A DNA stretch of 32,112 nucleotides. It comes from Nemertoderma westbladi (lineage: Eukaryota; Xenacoelomorpha; Nemertodermatida; Nemertodermatidae). The stretch lies in contig JAUCBJ010003285.1 in assembly GCA_032718475.1 (NCBI GenBank), positions 1 to 32,112 of the forward strand. The letters are read 5' to 3'. Numbering within the stretch: position 1 is the stretch's first letter; each line of letters starts with the position of its first letter. Under the pieces are notes generated by a model. That model saw nothing but the letters and a program-made list of their open reading frames with translations, had not been told where the DNA came from and ran no database searches. Below, in pieces: positions 9,204 to 19,872 of this stretch. A program made the translations under genes and the position numbers.

Positions 9204-12200
9204 TAGCCAATCACTAGCGGTTTCATTAAATCAGATTTAGCCAATCACTAGCGGTTTCATTAAATCAGATTTAGCCAATCACTAGCGGTTTCATTAAATC
9301 AGATTTAGCCAATCACTAGCGGTTTCATTAAATTGGATTTAGCCAATCACTAGCGGTTTCAATAAATCAGATTTAGCCAATCACTAGCGGTTTCAATAAA
9401 TTAGATTTAGCCAATCACTAGCGGTTTCATTAAATTAGATTTAGCCAATCACTAGCGGTGTCATTAAATCAGATTTAGCCAATCACTAGCGGTTTCAATA
9501 AATCAGATTTAGCCAATCACTAGCGGTTTCATTAAATTAGATTTAGCCAATCACTAGCGGTTTCATTAAATCAGATTTAGCCAATCACTAGCGGTTTCAA
9601 TAAATCAGATTTAGCCAATCACTAGCGGTTTCAATAAATCAGATTTAGCCAATCACTAGCGGTTTCAATAAATCAGATTTAGCCAATCACTAGCGGTTTC
9701 AATAAATCAGATTTAGCCAATTACTAGCGGATTCAATAAATCAGATTTAGCCAATCACTAGCGGTTTCAATAAATCAGATTTAGCCAATCACTAGCGGTT
9801 TCAATAAATTGGATTTAGCCAATCACTAGCGGTTTCAATAAATCAGATTTAGCCAATCACTGGCGGTTTCAATAAATTAGATTTAGCCAATCACTAGCGG
9901 TTTCATTAAATTAGATTTAGCCAATCACTAGCGGTGTCATTAAATCAGATTTAGCCAATCACTAGCGGTTTCAATAAATCAGATTTAGCCAATCACTAGC
10001 GGTTTCATTAAATTAGATTTAGCCAATCACTAGCGGTTTCATTAAATCAGATTTAGCCAATCACTAGCGGTTTCAATAAATCAGATTTAGCCAATCACTA
10101 GCGGTTTCAATAAATCAGATTTAGCCAATTACTAGCGGATTCAATAAATCAGATTTAGCCAATCACTAGCGGTTTCATTAAATTGGATTTAGCCAATCAC
10201 TAGCGGTTTCATTAAATCAGATTTAGCCAATCACTAGCGGTTTCAATAAATCAGATTTAGCCAATCACTAGCGGTTTCATTAAATTAGATTTAGCCAATC
10301 ACTAGCGGTTTCATTAAATTAGATTTAGCCAATCACTAGCGGTTTCATTAAATCAGATTTAGCCAATCACTAGCGGTTTCAATAAATCAGATTTAGCCAA
10401 TCACTAGCGGTTTCATTAAATTAGATTTAGCCAATCACTAGCGGTTTCATTAAATCAGATTTAGCCAATCACTAGCGGTTTCAATAAATCAGATTTAGCC
10501 AATCACTAGCGGTTTCATTAAATTAGATTTAGCCAATCACTAGCGGTTTCATTAAATAAGATTTAGCCAATCACTAGCGGTTTCAATAAATCAGATTTAG
10601 CCAATCACTAGCGGTTTCAATAAATCAGATTTAGCCAATCACTAGCGGTTTCATTAAATTAGATTTAGCCAATCACTATAGCGGTTTCATTAAATCAGAT
10701 TTAGCCAATCACTAGCGGTTTCATTAAATCAGATTTAGCCAATCACTAGCGGTTTCATTAAATCAGATTTAGCCAATCACTAGCGGTTTCAATAAATCAT
10801 ATTTAGCCAATCACTAGCGGTTTCATTATATCAGATTTAGCCAATCACTAGCGGTTTCATTAAATTAGATTTATCCAATCACTAGCGGTTTCATTAAATC
10901 AGATTTAGCCAATTACTAGCGGTTTCCATAAATCAGATTTAGCCAATCACTAGCGGTTTCAATAAATTAGATTTAGCCAATCACTAGTGGTTTCAATAAA
11001 TCAGATTTAGCCAATCACTAGCGGTTTCAATAAATCAGATTTAGCCAATCACTAGCGGTTTCAATAAATCAGATTTAGCCAATCACTAGCGGTTTCAAAA
11101 AATCAGATTTAGCCAATCACTAGCGGTTTCAATAAATCAGATTTAGCCAATCACTAGCGGTTTCAATAAATCAGATTTAGCCAATCACTAGCGGTTTCAA
11201 TAAATCAGATTTAGCCAATCACTAGCGGTTTCAATAAATCAGATTTAGCCAATTACTAGCGGTTTCATTAAATCAGATTTAGCCAATCACTAGCGGTTTC
11301 ATTAAATCAGATTTAGCCAATCACTAGCGGTTTCATTAAATTAGATTTAGCCAATCACTAGCGGTTTCATTAAATAAGATTTAGCCAATCACTAGCGGTT
11401 TCAATAAATCAGATTTAGCCAATCACTAGCGGTTTCAATAAATCAGATTTAGCCAATCACTAGCGGTTTCATTAAATTAGATTTAGCCAATCACTATAGC
11501 GGTTTCATTAAATCAGATTTAGCCAATCACTAGCGGTTTCATTAAATCAGATTTAGCCAATCACTAGCGGTTTCATTAAATCAGATTTAGCCAATCACTA
11601 GCGGTTTCAATAAATCAGATTTAGCCAATCACTAGCGGTTTCATTAAATCAGATTTAGCCAATCACTAGCGGTTTCAATAAATCATATTTAGCCAATCAC
11701 TAGCGGTTTCATTATATCAGATTTAGCCAATCACTAGCGGTTTCATTAAATTAGATTTCGCCAATCACTAGCGGTTTCATTAAATCAGATTTAGCCAATT
11801 ACTAGCGGTTTCCATAAATCAGATTTAGCCAATCACTAGCGGTTTCAATAAATTAGATTTAGCCAATCACTAGTGGTTTCAATAAATCAGATTTAGCCAA
11901 TCACTAGCGGTTTCAATAAATCAGATTTAGCCAATCACTAGCGGTTTCAATAAATCAGATTTAGCCAATCACTAGCGGTTTCAATAAATCAGATTTAGCC
12001 AATCACTAGCGGTTTCAATAAATCAGATTTAGCCAATCACTAGCGGTTTCAATAAATCAGATTTAGCCAATCACTAGCGGTTTCAATAAATCAGATTTAG
12101 CCAATCACTAGCGGTTTCAATAAATCAGATTTAGCCAATCACTAGCGGTTTCAATAAATCAGATTTAGCCAATTACTAGCGGTTTCATTAAATCAGATTT

Positions 12201-13811
12201 AGCCAATCACTAGCGGTTTCATTAAATCAGATTTAGCCAATCACTAGCGGTTTCAATAAATCAGATTTAGCCAATCACTAGCGGTTTCATTAAATTAGAT
12301 TTAGCCAATCACTATAGCGGTTTCATTAAATCAGATTTAGCCAATCACTAGCGGTTTCATTAAATCAGATTTAGCCAATCACTAGCGGTTTCATTAAATC
12401 AGATTTAGCCAATCACTAGCGGTTTCATTAAATCAGATTTAGCCAATTACTAGCGGTTTCCATAAATCAGATTTAGCCAATCACTAGCGGTTTCATTAAA
12501 TCAGATTTAGCCAATCACTAGCGGTTTCATTAAATCAGATTTAGCCAATCACTAGCGGTTTCATTAAATCAGATTTAGCCAATCACTAGCGGTTTCAATA
12601 AATCAGATTTAGCCAATCACTAGCGGTTTCATTAAATCAGATTTAGCCAATCACTAGCGGTTTCAATAAATCATATTTAGCCAATCACTAGCGGTTTCAT
12701 TATATCAGATTTAGCCAATCACTAGCGGTTTCATTAAATTAGATTTAGCCAATCACTAGCGGTTTCATTAAATCAGATTTAGCCAATTACTAGCGGTTTC
12801 CATAAATCAGATTTAGCCAATCACTAGCGGTTTCAATAAATTAGATTTAGCCAATCACTAGTGGTTTCAATAAATCAGATTTAGCCAATCACTAGCGGTT
12901 TCAATAAATCAGATTTAGCCAATCACTAGCGGTTTCAATAAATCAGATTTAGCCAATCACTAGCGGTTTCAATAAATCAGATTTAGCCAATCACTAGCGG
13001 TTTCAATAAATCAGATTTAGCCAATCACTAGCGGTTTCAATAAATCAGATTTAGCCAATCACTAGCGGTTTCAATAAATCAGATTTAGCCAATCACTAGC
13101 GGTTTCAATAAATCAGATTTAGCCAATCACTAGCGGTTTCAATAAATCAGATTTAGCCAATTACTAGCGGTTTCATTAAATCAGATTTAGCCAATCACTA
13201 GCGGTTTCATTAAATCAGATTTAGCCAATCACTAGCGGTTTCAATAAATCAGATTTAGCCAATCACTAGCGGTTTCATTAAATTAGATTTAGCCAATCAC
13301 TATAGCGGTTTCATTAAATCAGATTTAGCCAATCACTAGCGGTTTCATTAAATCAGATTTAGCCAATCACTAGCGGTTTCATTAAATCAGATTTAGCCAA
13401 TCACTAGCGGTTTCAATAAATCAGATTTAGCCAATCACTAGCGGTTTCAATAAATCAGATTTAGCCAATTACTAGCGGTTTCATTAAATCAGATTTAGCC
13501 AATCACTAGCGGTTTCATTAAATCAGATTTAGCCAATCACTAGCGGTTGCAATAAATCAGATTTAGCCAATCACTAGTAACTTCATTAAATCAGATTTAG
13601 CCAATCACTAGCGGTTTCATTAAATTAGATTTATCCAATCACTAGCGGTTTCATTAAATCAGATTTAGCCAATCACTAGCGGTTTCATTAAATTAGATTT
13701 AGCCAATCACTAGCGGTTTCATTAAATCAGATTTAGCAAATCACTAGTAACTTCATTAAATCAGATTTAGCCAATCACTAGCGGTTTCATTAAATCAGAT
13801 TTAGCCAATCA
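9204..13811. repeat. Satellite B: 34-bp tandem repeat, about 135 units, with higher-order structure
   Basis: The unit is 34 bp, with the core TTAGCCAATCACTAGCGG, then TTTCA[T/A]TAAAT, then CAGA. Variants recur in order. A 2-bp-longer unit (ACTATAGCGG) occurs at 10677, 11495, 12313 and 13301, spaced 818, 818 and 988 bp, which is 24, 24 and 29 units plus 2 bp. Other markers (AATCATATTT, CATTATATC, TTCCATAAATC, CTAGTGG) follow in fixed order within each block. Blocks of 24-29 units have therefore duplicated as wholes. Every unit contains AGCCAATCA, which fits the NF-Y (CCAAT-box) consensus, and a TAAATC-GATTTA dyad at the junction. It is not a CRISPR array because there are no spacers. There is no open frame through it. 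Confidence 0.97.
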
Positions 13812-14013
13812 TTTCGCCGTGAGGACCAGCCAGTGCATAATCTTGTACTTTGGCAGCCTCATGGAGTGAATAAGCATGGTGGACAGCCCATGACTTTCTT
13901 GAGACGCATCTTAAAGGACACTGGCCTTAAAGATGCGGATGATCTAGCAAATGTCATGGGTGATAGGGAGTTGTGGCGGTGCAATTTTGTCGATAAGTCG
14001 ACGATCCTAGTAG
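13812..14013 (+). pseudogene. LINE ORF2 C-terminal fragment captured in satellite B
   Basis: Between satellite units lies about 200 bp with an open frame. It contains LVLWQPHGVNKHGGQP, TFLRRILKDTGL, LANVMGDRELWR and CNFV. This is the spacing and residue pattern of the C-terminal tail found in many LINE polymerases and the domesticated proteins derived from them (LxWxPxHGxRxRGRPxxTFxxxLxxDTGL, then MxDRxxWR). Two Arg positions of the usual RGRP are replaced (HGGQP), which suggests decay. The frame runs on into the following satellite unit (14014-14038) and stops there. No 3' UTR or tail of a normal LINE insertion is present, so a recombination or capture event is more likely than a fresh insertion. 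Confidence 0.7.
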
Positions 14014-14038
14014 TAGCCAATCACTAGCGGTTTCAATA
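14014..14038 (+). repeat. Partial satellite B unit beyond the captured LINE fragment
   Basis: TAGCCAATCACTAGCGG is followed by TTTCAATAA, the same unit and strand as the main array. The LINE fragment is therefore inside the array, not at its edge. Confidence 0.9.
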
Positions 14039-15322
14039 ATAAAAATTGAATTCCATATACATATACGCTAATCGCGAGCGACCTCTATTTATTATTTGCA
14101 TTATTTTAATTAAATGAGGTGCGTTAACGCACGACAAGAAGTATAACATAGCACACTAAATACGAATAGTATTACACGCACCAATAATCACGTTTATCTG
14201 GTATTAATGAATGGCTCATATCAGCGCTATGCAAAGCATTCAAGAAATGCGAGATGTGAGAAGATATAATACTTAACAACGAACGTTATTCACCAACTGG
14301 ACAACATTGACTACAATAATATTATATCTAAAATAACAAACAAAAATAAAATTGATTATTGTTGGTGAGAAATATATTTAATACTCAAGCATGTGGAAAA
14401 AAACAGATCACAAGCAAAAAAATATGTCCTTTACATAATAAATTATATCTAAATAAAATATTATTTAGCATCGGAAGTAAAAACAAACTTAAATAGATAT
14501 TACAGAGCGGCAGATATCGACAGAATTATCTCTGAAGTTGATATCCGGATTTTTTGAAAACCAGTTGAAACTTATTTGGTTCGTCATCACATTGGAATAA
14601 CGATGTCCCGGACCCCCCCCCCCCCCACCCTCAGGGCACCTTTAATTCGGTCCAGAACCAACTGGTAGAATTATATTGATTTAGAAACTCCCCAATGGTG
14701 GGTAGAATATGCAACTTTCGCTGCGAGGTTAAAATCAACATCAACAAAACTATTTAAAAGTTGAACTATTTAAAAATCTTTGTTTACGTTTACTAACAAA
14801 AAACTCGCGAACCCGCCTACCTACAACAATAACAAGCAATAAATGGTAATTTTGACAAACGGAGCTAACAGATCCCAATAATCTGATATTGTAATTAGAT
14901 ATAAGATATAATACGATTTTAGACATATTCTATTCGATTTACACAAAGTACGTCTGCATTTCAGTATCAGGATCTCGTTTATATTCAACTTACTCGCTTA
15001 CACTCGTTCGTGGAAATATTATCCTAAAAATTCCAAAAAAATAAATCTGCAACCTGTTCTATTAACTATATTCTTTATTGAAATATAAAAATTCCTAGAA
15101 ATAAATTGATTTTCTTCAAATTATTTGAATCGAATGCAAAGGGGTATTCCGGTATCCTGGAAGACCTGCACTTGTGCACTATAAGAACGCTTATGTTTCA
15201 GGGTAAACTGCACAGGAAGAGAAAAGTAACTTAGAAATTAAATAATATAACAGAATAATATTGGGAGCTGAATGGTAAGGTCGTCGTCACTGTTAGAGAC
15301 AACCAGCTAGGTGAGTGACGGT
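14039..15322. other. AT-rich intergenic DNA and probable 3' flank of the amidase gene
   Basis: No gene is supported. On the minus strand, an AATAAA polyadenylation signal lies at 15074-15079, about 245 bp past the amidase stop codon. It is a plausible end of that transcript. A short C tract lies at 14613-14627. Confidence 0.35.
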
Positions 15323-17952
15323 CTAACTCATTAGGTCCACGTATATCGACGGTTTCTTCAACGGTAGACGTTGTTCTAGAACGTTAGCCACTTCCAGCAG
15401 GATCTCTTCGCGCCACCAAGCGGCCATCAGCTGAATCCCGATGGGGAGACCCCCGCCGTCGTAGAAACCGGGGATCACGATCCCGGGGAGACCGGTGAGG
15501 TTGCCTAGATACGCGTAGTGCATGTACCGGACCATGAGGCCCGCGTCGGAGAAACCGCAAGCGAGATGGCGATCGCTGATTGGGTAAGCGGTCGCCTTGG
15601 TCGCGGGCAGGAGGAGGCAGTCCACCGAGCGGAATATCTCCCGGAACTGTCGCATCGCGCGCGTTCGTTGTCGACACGCCTGTATGTAGTTGGTGGAGGA
15701 GATCCCCGCGAAGGATAGCACCGTGCAGACGGTCTCCGGGTTGAGATGGTGTCCCTCCTGCACCATTATCGAGCGGCCAGACACGTCGCTGCCAACCTCC
15801 GCCGATATTACACTCACGTGAGCCACTCGTGCCGCTTCTAACTCAGTGAGTTTAACCTGAAAGTAAAATAATTACTGAAAAACAATTGAGTCTCAATTAT
15901 ATTATTAATTATTAATTAGTAAATATAATGCTTATTAGAATTATAATGCTATGCTTCATGCATTTGGAAATACAAAACCATTTTCGCTGAAATCACATGT
16001 ATTTTGAACCGAAATTCAGATGTTTCTACATATTTTGGATCCACCTAGGTCCACAAATAGTAAATTAATATTAATAAATGAATTGTTGTGGGATGAGATG
16101 AGTGACGGTGAATTGAGTATATAATGTAATAGGACATTATGTTGCGGCACTAGTTCAATCAAATACGATAAAAGCTGTAGAAATTTCGCACTGTTTGTTT
16201 GTCTTTAAGAAAGAGCCAACTCAGCGGTATAATGGAAACCTGGCTTTATTGGTGGGAATAATAATAATAAAAGCTCTTTGAGTTGGTATGCCGAGCGTAG
16301 AACGGCGCTAAATAAATAATTAATATTATCAGAATGATTAAATAGGTAGCAACTATTGGTGATTCATGGAAGAGACACGTTACACCAACCCAATACTAAA
16401 CCGGCCCTGTATTCCTTACCTGATGGACAGTCCCGCCCAAATCGGTAACGTGTTGGACGACGGAGCGGAGGGCCGATCCGATATCGGGATCGGCGCCGCT
16501 CGTATAATCCCAATCGACGCCGACCCTAATCCCCTCGAGACGGGCGTCGGGAGCCAACCTGGGGAGTAACGGCTGTGGCTGCACCAACCCGGGATGGTAG
16601 ACGGGGTCCGGCCCAGCGCACAGCCCGTACACGATAGCCGCGTCCCGCACCGACGCGCAGATACAACCCCGACTGATGAACGTGTATGCCTTAACGTCGA
16701 CGCCGCTCACGCTGAACCTCCCGAAGGTCGGCTTCAACCCGACGACGCCGCACAGCGCGGCGGGGACACGGATGGAGCCGCCCCCGTCGCTGCCCAACGC
16801 GACCGGACACAGTCCACTCGCGACGGCGGCCGCCGACCCGCTAGAGGAACCCCCCGTGTAGAATCCCGGATCGTGGGGGTTCCGGGCCTGCTGCCGCGGG
16901 TTGCATCCGGTCACGCCCAGCCCGAGTTCATGCATCGAGGTCATCCCGAGGAAGAGCATCCCTGAGTCCCGCAGACGACGGACGATGAGTTCGTCTTCCG
17001 AGTTGGTCGCCCTTCCGAGGATGCTGGTCCCGCACCGACGACCGAACCCACGCACCGTTAACTCCTCTTTGAATGCCACGGGTACCCCGTCCACCACCGA
17101 TAACGGACAGTTGGACGCCCATCTCTCTGTGGATAACTTCGCCTCCAGTAAGATAGCGTCGACATCGAACTGAGAAATCGCCCCAATTACGGCTAAATCA
17201 CCCGTCTGTTCTTCGCCATAAAACCCTGGGCGGAGTTTCATAGCTGCGATGAACCTCTCAGCGACTGCTGAAGGTGTGGTTACACCGTTCCGGTAGGCAA
17301 ACGAATAATCGGATATGCTCCAATACCTAAAGGGAATATCAGAATCAGAAGAAAGTGACGAAGAATTTGTTGACCTAGGAATATCTTTAGGTGTATCATA
17401 ACTTACTGCAACCGGGGGGACTTCATTACGTAACTCAACTGTTGATGTTGCTGATGTTCTATTGCGGACAATAAATGATTCCTGGTTTGCTTTTGTATCC
17501 AAATTATTTACCGGAACTGAAATAGATGGAGGAATGGAATCAAGAATATTTGAACATATTAAGGAAGAAATATCACATAATGGTTTATCTTGTATCGCAG
17601 CTAGAGGACGGTCAATAACTGCCTCTATTGGATAAAATATGGGTATTTCATCAAGTTCCAAAGATTCCAAATATCCCCCATTCATAACATGTTTAACGGC
17701 GGGGAAAATAAACCAATCTCCCACCCATGTTGTCAGAAGCCATGCGATACAACGCAATGCATTACCATCTAGAGAAATAACTTTTATATCCTTCAAGTTT
17801 TGAGGGCTCTTTTGCAAACTTTTAAGGTTGCCATAAACTGAAAGTTTGTTCCACAATTGCTTAGACACAAACAAGAGAACCAAACCTCCAAAGAAATAAC
17901 AAGTGCCTAACATAAGTGATCTCGGAGTCATCAAACAAACAACCTCAGACAT
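15323..17952 (-). CDS. Fatty acid amide hydrolase-like amidase (plant-type FAAH), two exons
   Basis: The joined exons (17952..16420 and 15856..15323) encode about 688 residues. Amidase-signature enzymes hydrolyse amides, and the closest type known to me, plant-like FAAH, cleaves N-acylethanolamines at membranes. Residues 12-30 form a probable membrane anchor. Residues 31-205 are a poorly conserved extension. FRYWSISDY (208-216) opens the region shared with plant FAAH. The Ser-Ser-Lys catalytic set is intact: Lys295 in PVAFKEE, cis-Ser369 in TGGSSSGSAAA, and nucleophile Ser393 in DGGGSIRVP. Exon 1 ends CAG|GTAAGG and exon 2 starts after TTTCAG, phase 0. Exon 2 carries LLLPATKATAYP, GLPGIVIPGF and GLPIGIQLMAAWW, then a normal end. 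The protein is longer than usual (about 530-610). The amidase core is strikingly GC-rich, while the N-terminal third is AT-rich like the flanks. The start is the first ATG of the frame. Substrate is inferred. Confidence 0.9.
15857..16419 (-). other. 563-bp intron of the amidase gene
   Basis: The donor is CAG|GTAAGG and the acceptor is TTACTTTCAG|G, read on the minus strand. The intron is AT-rich against GC-rich exons on both sides, and it splits the protein after Gln511 in phase 0. No other feature is seen inside. Confidence 0.85.
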
Positions 17953-19502
17953 TGCGATATACTGACTGCTGGACTGGCTGATATATCCACTACAGCACTA
18001 CTGCACTATCTGACTATCCAATCCAGTTACAGAGTTATCCACATTTATAAACTAAGTGCTAAGTTACCGGCACGGCAAGACTACAAGACGAGCATTTTCA
18101 CCTCGGCCGGAATGCCGGACCCGGACAGCCGGACGCAATTCATTGTTAATTTGTAGAAATCACATACCGGAAGTCAACCGGTATTTGCAAATTGTCCTTT
18201 CGTCAATACGTTGCACTGGTTGTATACCGGTAAACAGTAGCCAGACAGCCAGGTAGCTGTATAGTGTATAGTTAAGCCTATTCCAGTATTCCGCCTATAT
18301 TGTGATATGCAGTAGCGATGCAGTACGCCAGTACGCGCCGAGTCAAGTCCAAGGTACGAAGTTACGAAGGCTGTAGACCGCTAGCATAGGCTGCTAGGTC
18401 AGTAGGCGGTACAGTAATTACATTCATCAGTACATAGTATAGTAGGAGTAGTGGAGTCAGGGGAGTAGCCTACTGTAATGAACAAGGAAGAACGGGTCCA
18501 GTAGTACTATTAGTTGTAGGGTGCGTGTTGCTGCAGTTTGGTCCTCATCGGGTAGCAGAATGGACAAGCAGTTAAAGCACCCACAGCTGCATTCAAACTG
18601 AAACTCTTACAAGCCGAACTACAGGTACAGGCTGACCTGACAGGACTACAGTATAGCATACAGTTTAACTTGCATTGGTTTCGTTTGCGTAGATAATTTT
18701 CTCATTATCGTATTACACAGGTGCCAAACTCACACAACTTCAAACGCTCCCACATTTCATTGCAATTCTGTCGTTTGATTTCGGCATTGCATTTGTGTGT
18801 ACTAAAAAAACTTATGTGGGAAACTTTTTGAAAAACAGCGATAGAAAATTAATAGCAAAAATATAGACTTTATGCTGTTAATGATATACGGTATGGACAA
18901 AGATATTTTGTGTTTTAGGGCCTAGTATTTGGTAGTAGGCTTACTAGTCCGGCAGATATCTTTCACTGAACCTTGTATGAGAGTATAGTAAATGTTTTGG
19001 GTGATTTTGGTAGGAAATTTTATTGTGATCAATAATTCACTGATGCCCAGCTTGCATTATTGTGGATTTTGTGTAATTTGCAATTTAAAAATATTGTCTC
19101 CAGGAACGGGTTAAGACAATTCATCGATTGCTTTAATATATTTTAGTAAGAAATTTATTGTTGAAAATGAACAATTATCTGTAATGGTACATGTTTTTCC
19201 ATTACAATTAAACTTACATCACCTGAATCCCCATCTTATGGCGAAACAAGGAAATTACAGTAAGATTGAACTTGATGTATTGGTATGTTCGTATGTTATT
19301 CAATTCATTTAACTGTACACAACTTTATTATGGTTACGATATAGGGCCTACTTTTGTAATTTGAAACCGGGGTTTCTCCCACTGGAATTACATATGAAAT
19401 AATCATAGTGTCGGATGTTACAGTTGTTGTTGGACGTTGTTGAAAATCAATTACTAAAATCACGGCCTCTATACAGTATGTTAGCCTATTATTATTAGGC
19501 AG
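17953..19502. other. Upstream region of the amidase gene, otherwise empty
   Basis: The first several hundred bases should contain the amidase promoter (minus strand), but no convincing TATA element is visible. From about 18050 to 18660 the sequence is less AT-rich and full of short GTAC, CCGGT and GGCCTA words. No frame or exon is supported. Confidence 0.35.
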
Positions 19503-19872
19503 TGATTTTTTATGTCAATTTATTTGACTTTTTTTGTCACTTTTTTTTTACGAATTATGCATAATGACTTTTGTTGTCCATTTAATGACTTTTATTGTCA
19601 ATTTTTATGTATGTATTTCTTCAAACTGTCAGACTGCTGATTTCTAATTTAACTAATTTAACTTTTAACTAATTGAGGGAAAGGAGCAGGTTACAGAGAC
19701 GGGATTTTCTAACCAAAACAATAAACGATAACATTACCAATTGAGAGAAAGGAGCAGGTTACAGTACCGGTACCGGTACTAAAATACAGAATAACATTAG
19801 ACTTTTGGAGGACATAAAAAATCAAAAAAAATTGACAAAAAAAGGATAAAAATGGACAATAAAAATTATTGC
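19503..19872. repeat. Imperfect foldback region enclosing dispersed-motif copies
   Basis: T-rich sequence on the left (TTGTTGTCCATTTAATGACT near 19570 and TTTTTTATGTCAATTTATTTG near 19507, quoted in part) is mirrored by A-rich sequence on the right (ATGGACAATAAAAATTATTG near 19847). Between the arms lie one full copy and one partial copy of the dispersed motif GGGAAAGGAGCAGGTTACAG (19678 and 19744, 66 bp apart), the first followed by TCTAACCAAAACAATAAACG. The region may be a decayed inverted-repeat transposon. Confidence 0.4.

Noticed and set aside
9204-13811. Regular short repeats of 34 bp resembling a CRISPR array
   Set aside because: The repeats are contiguous without unique spacers, there are no cas genes, and the setting is eukaryotic. 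It is satellite DNA.
15323-17952. Recent bacterial origin of the amidase gene
   Set aside because: It has a spliceosomal intron, a eukaryotic FAAH-type N-terminal region and typical polyadenylation context. GC richness alone is not enough.
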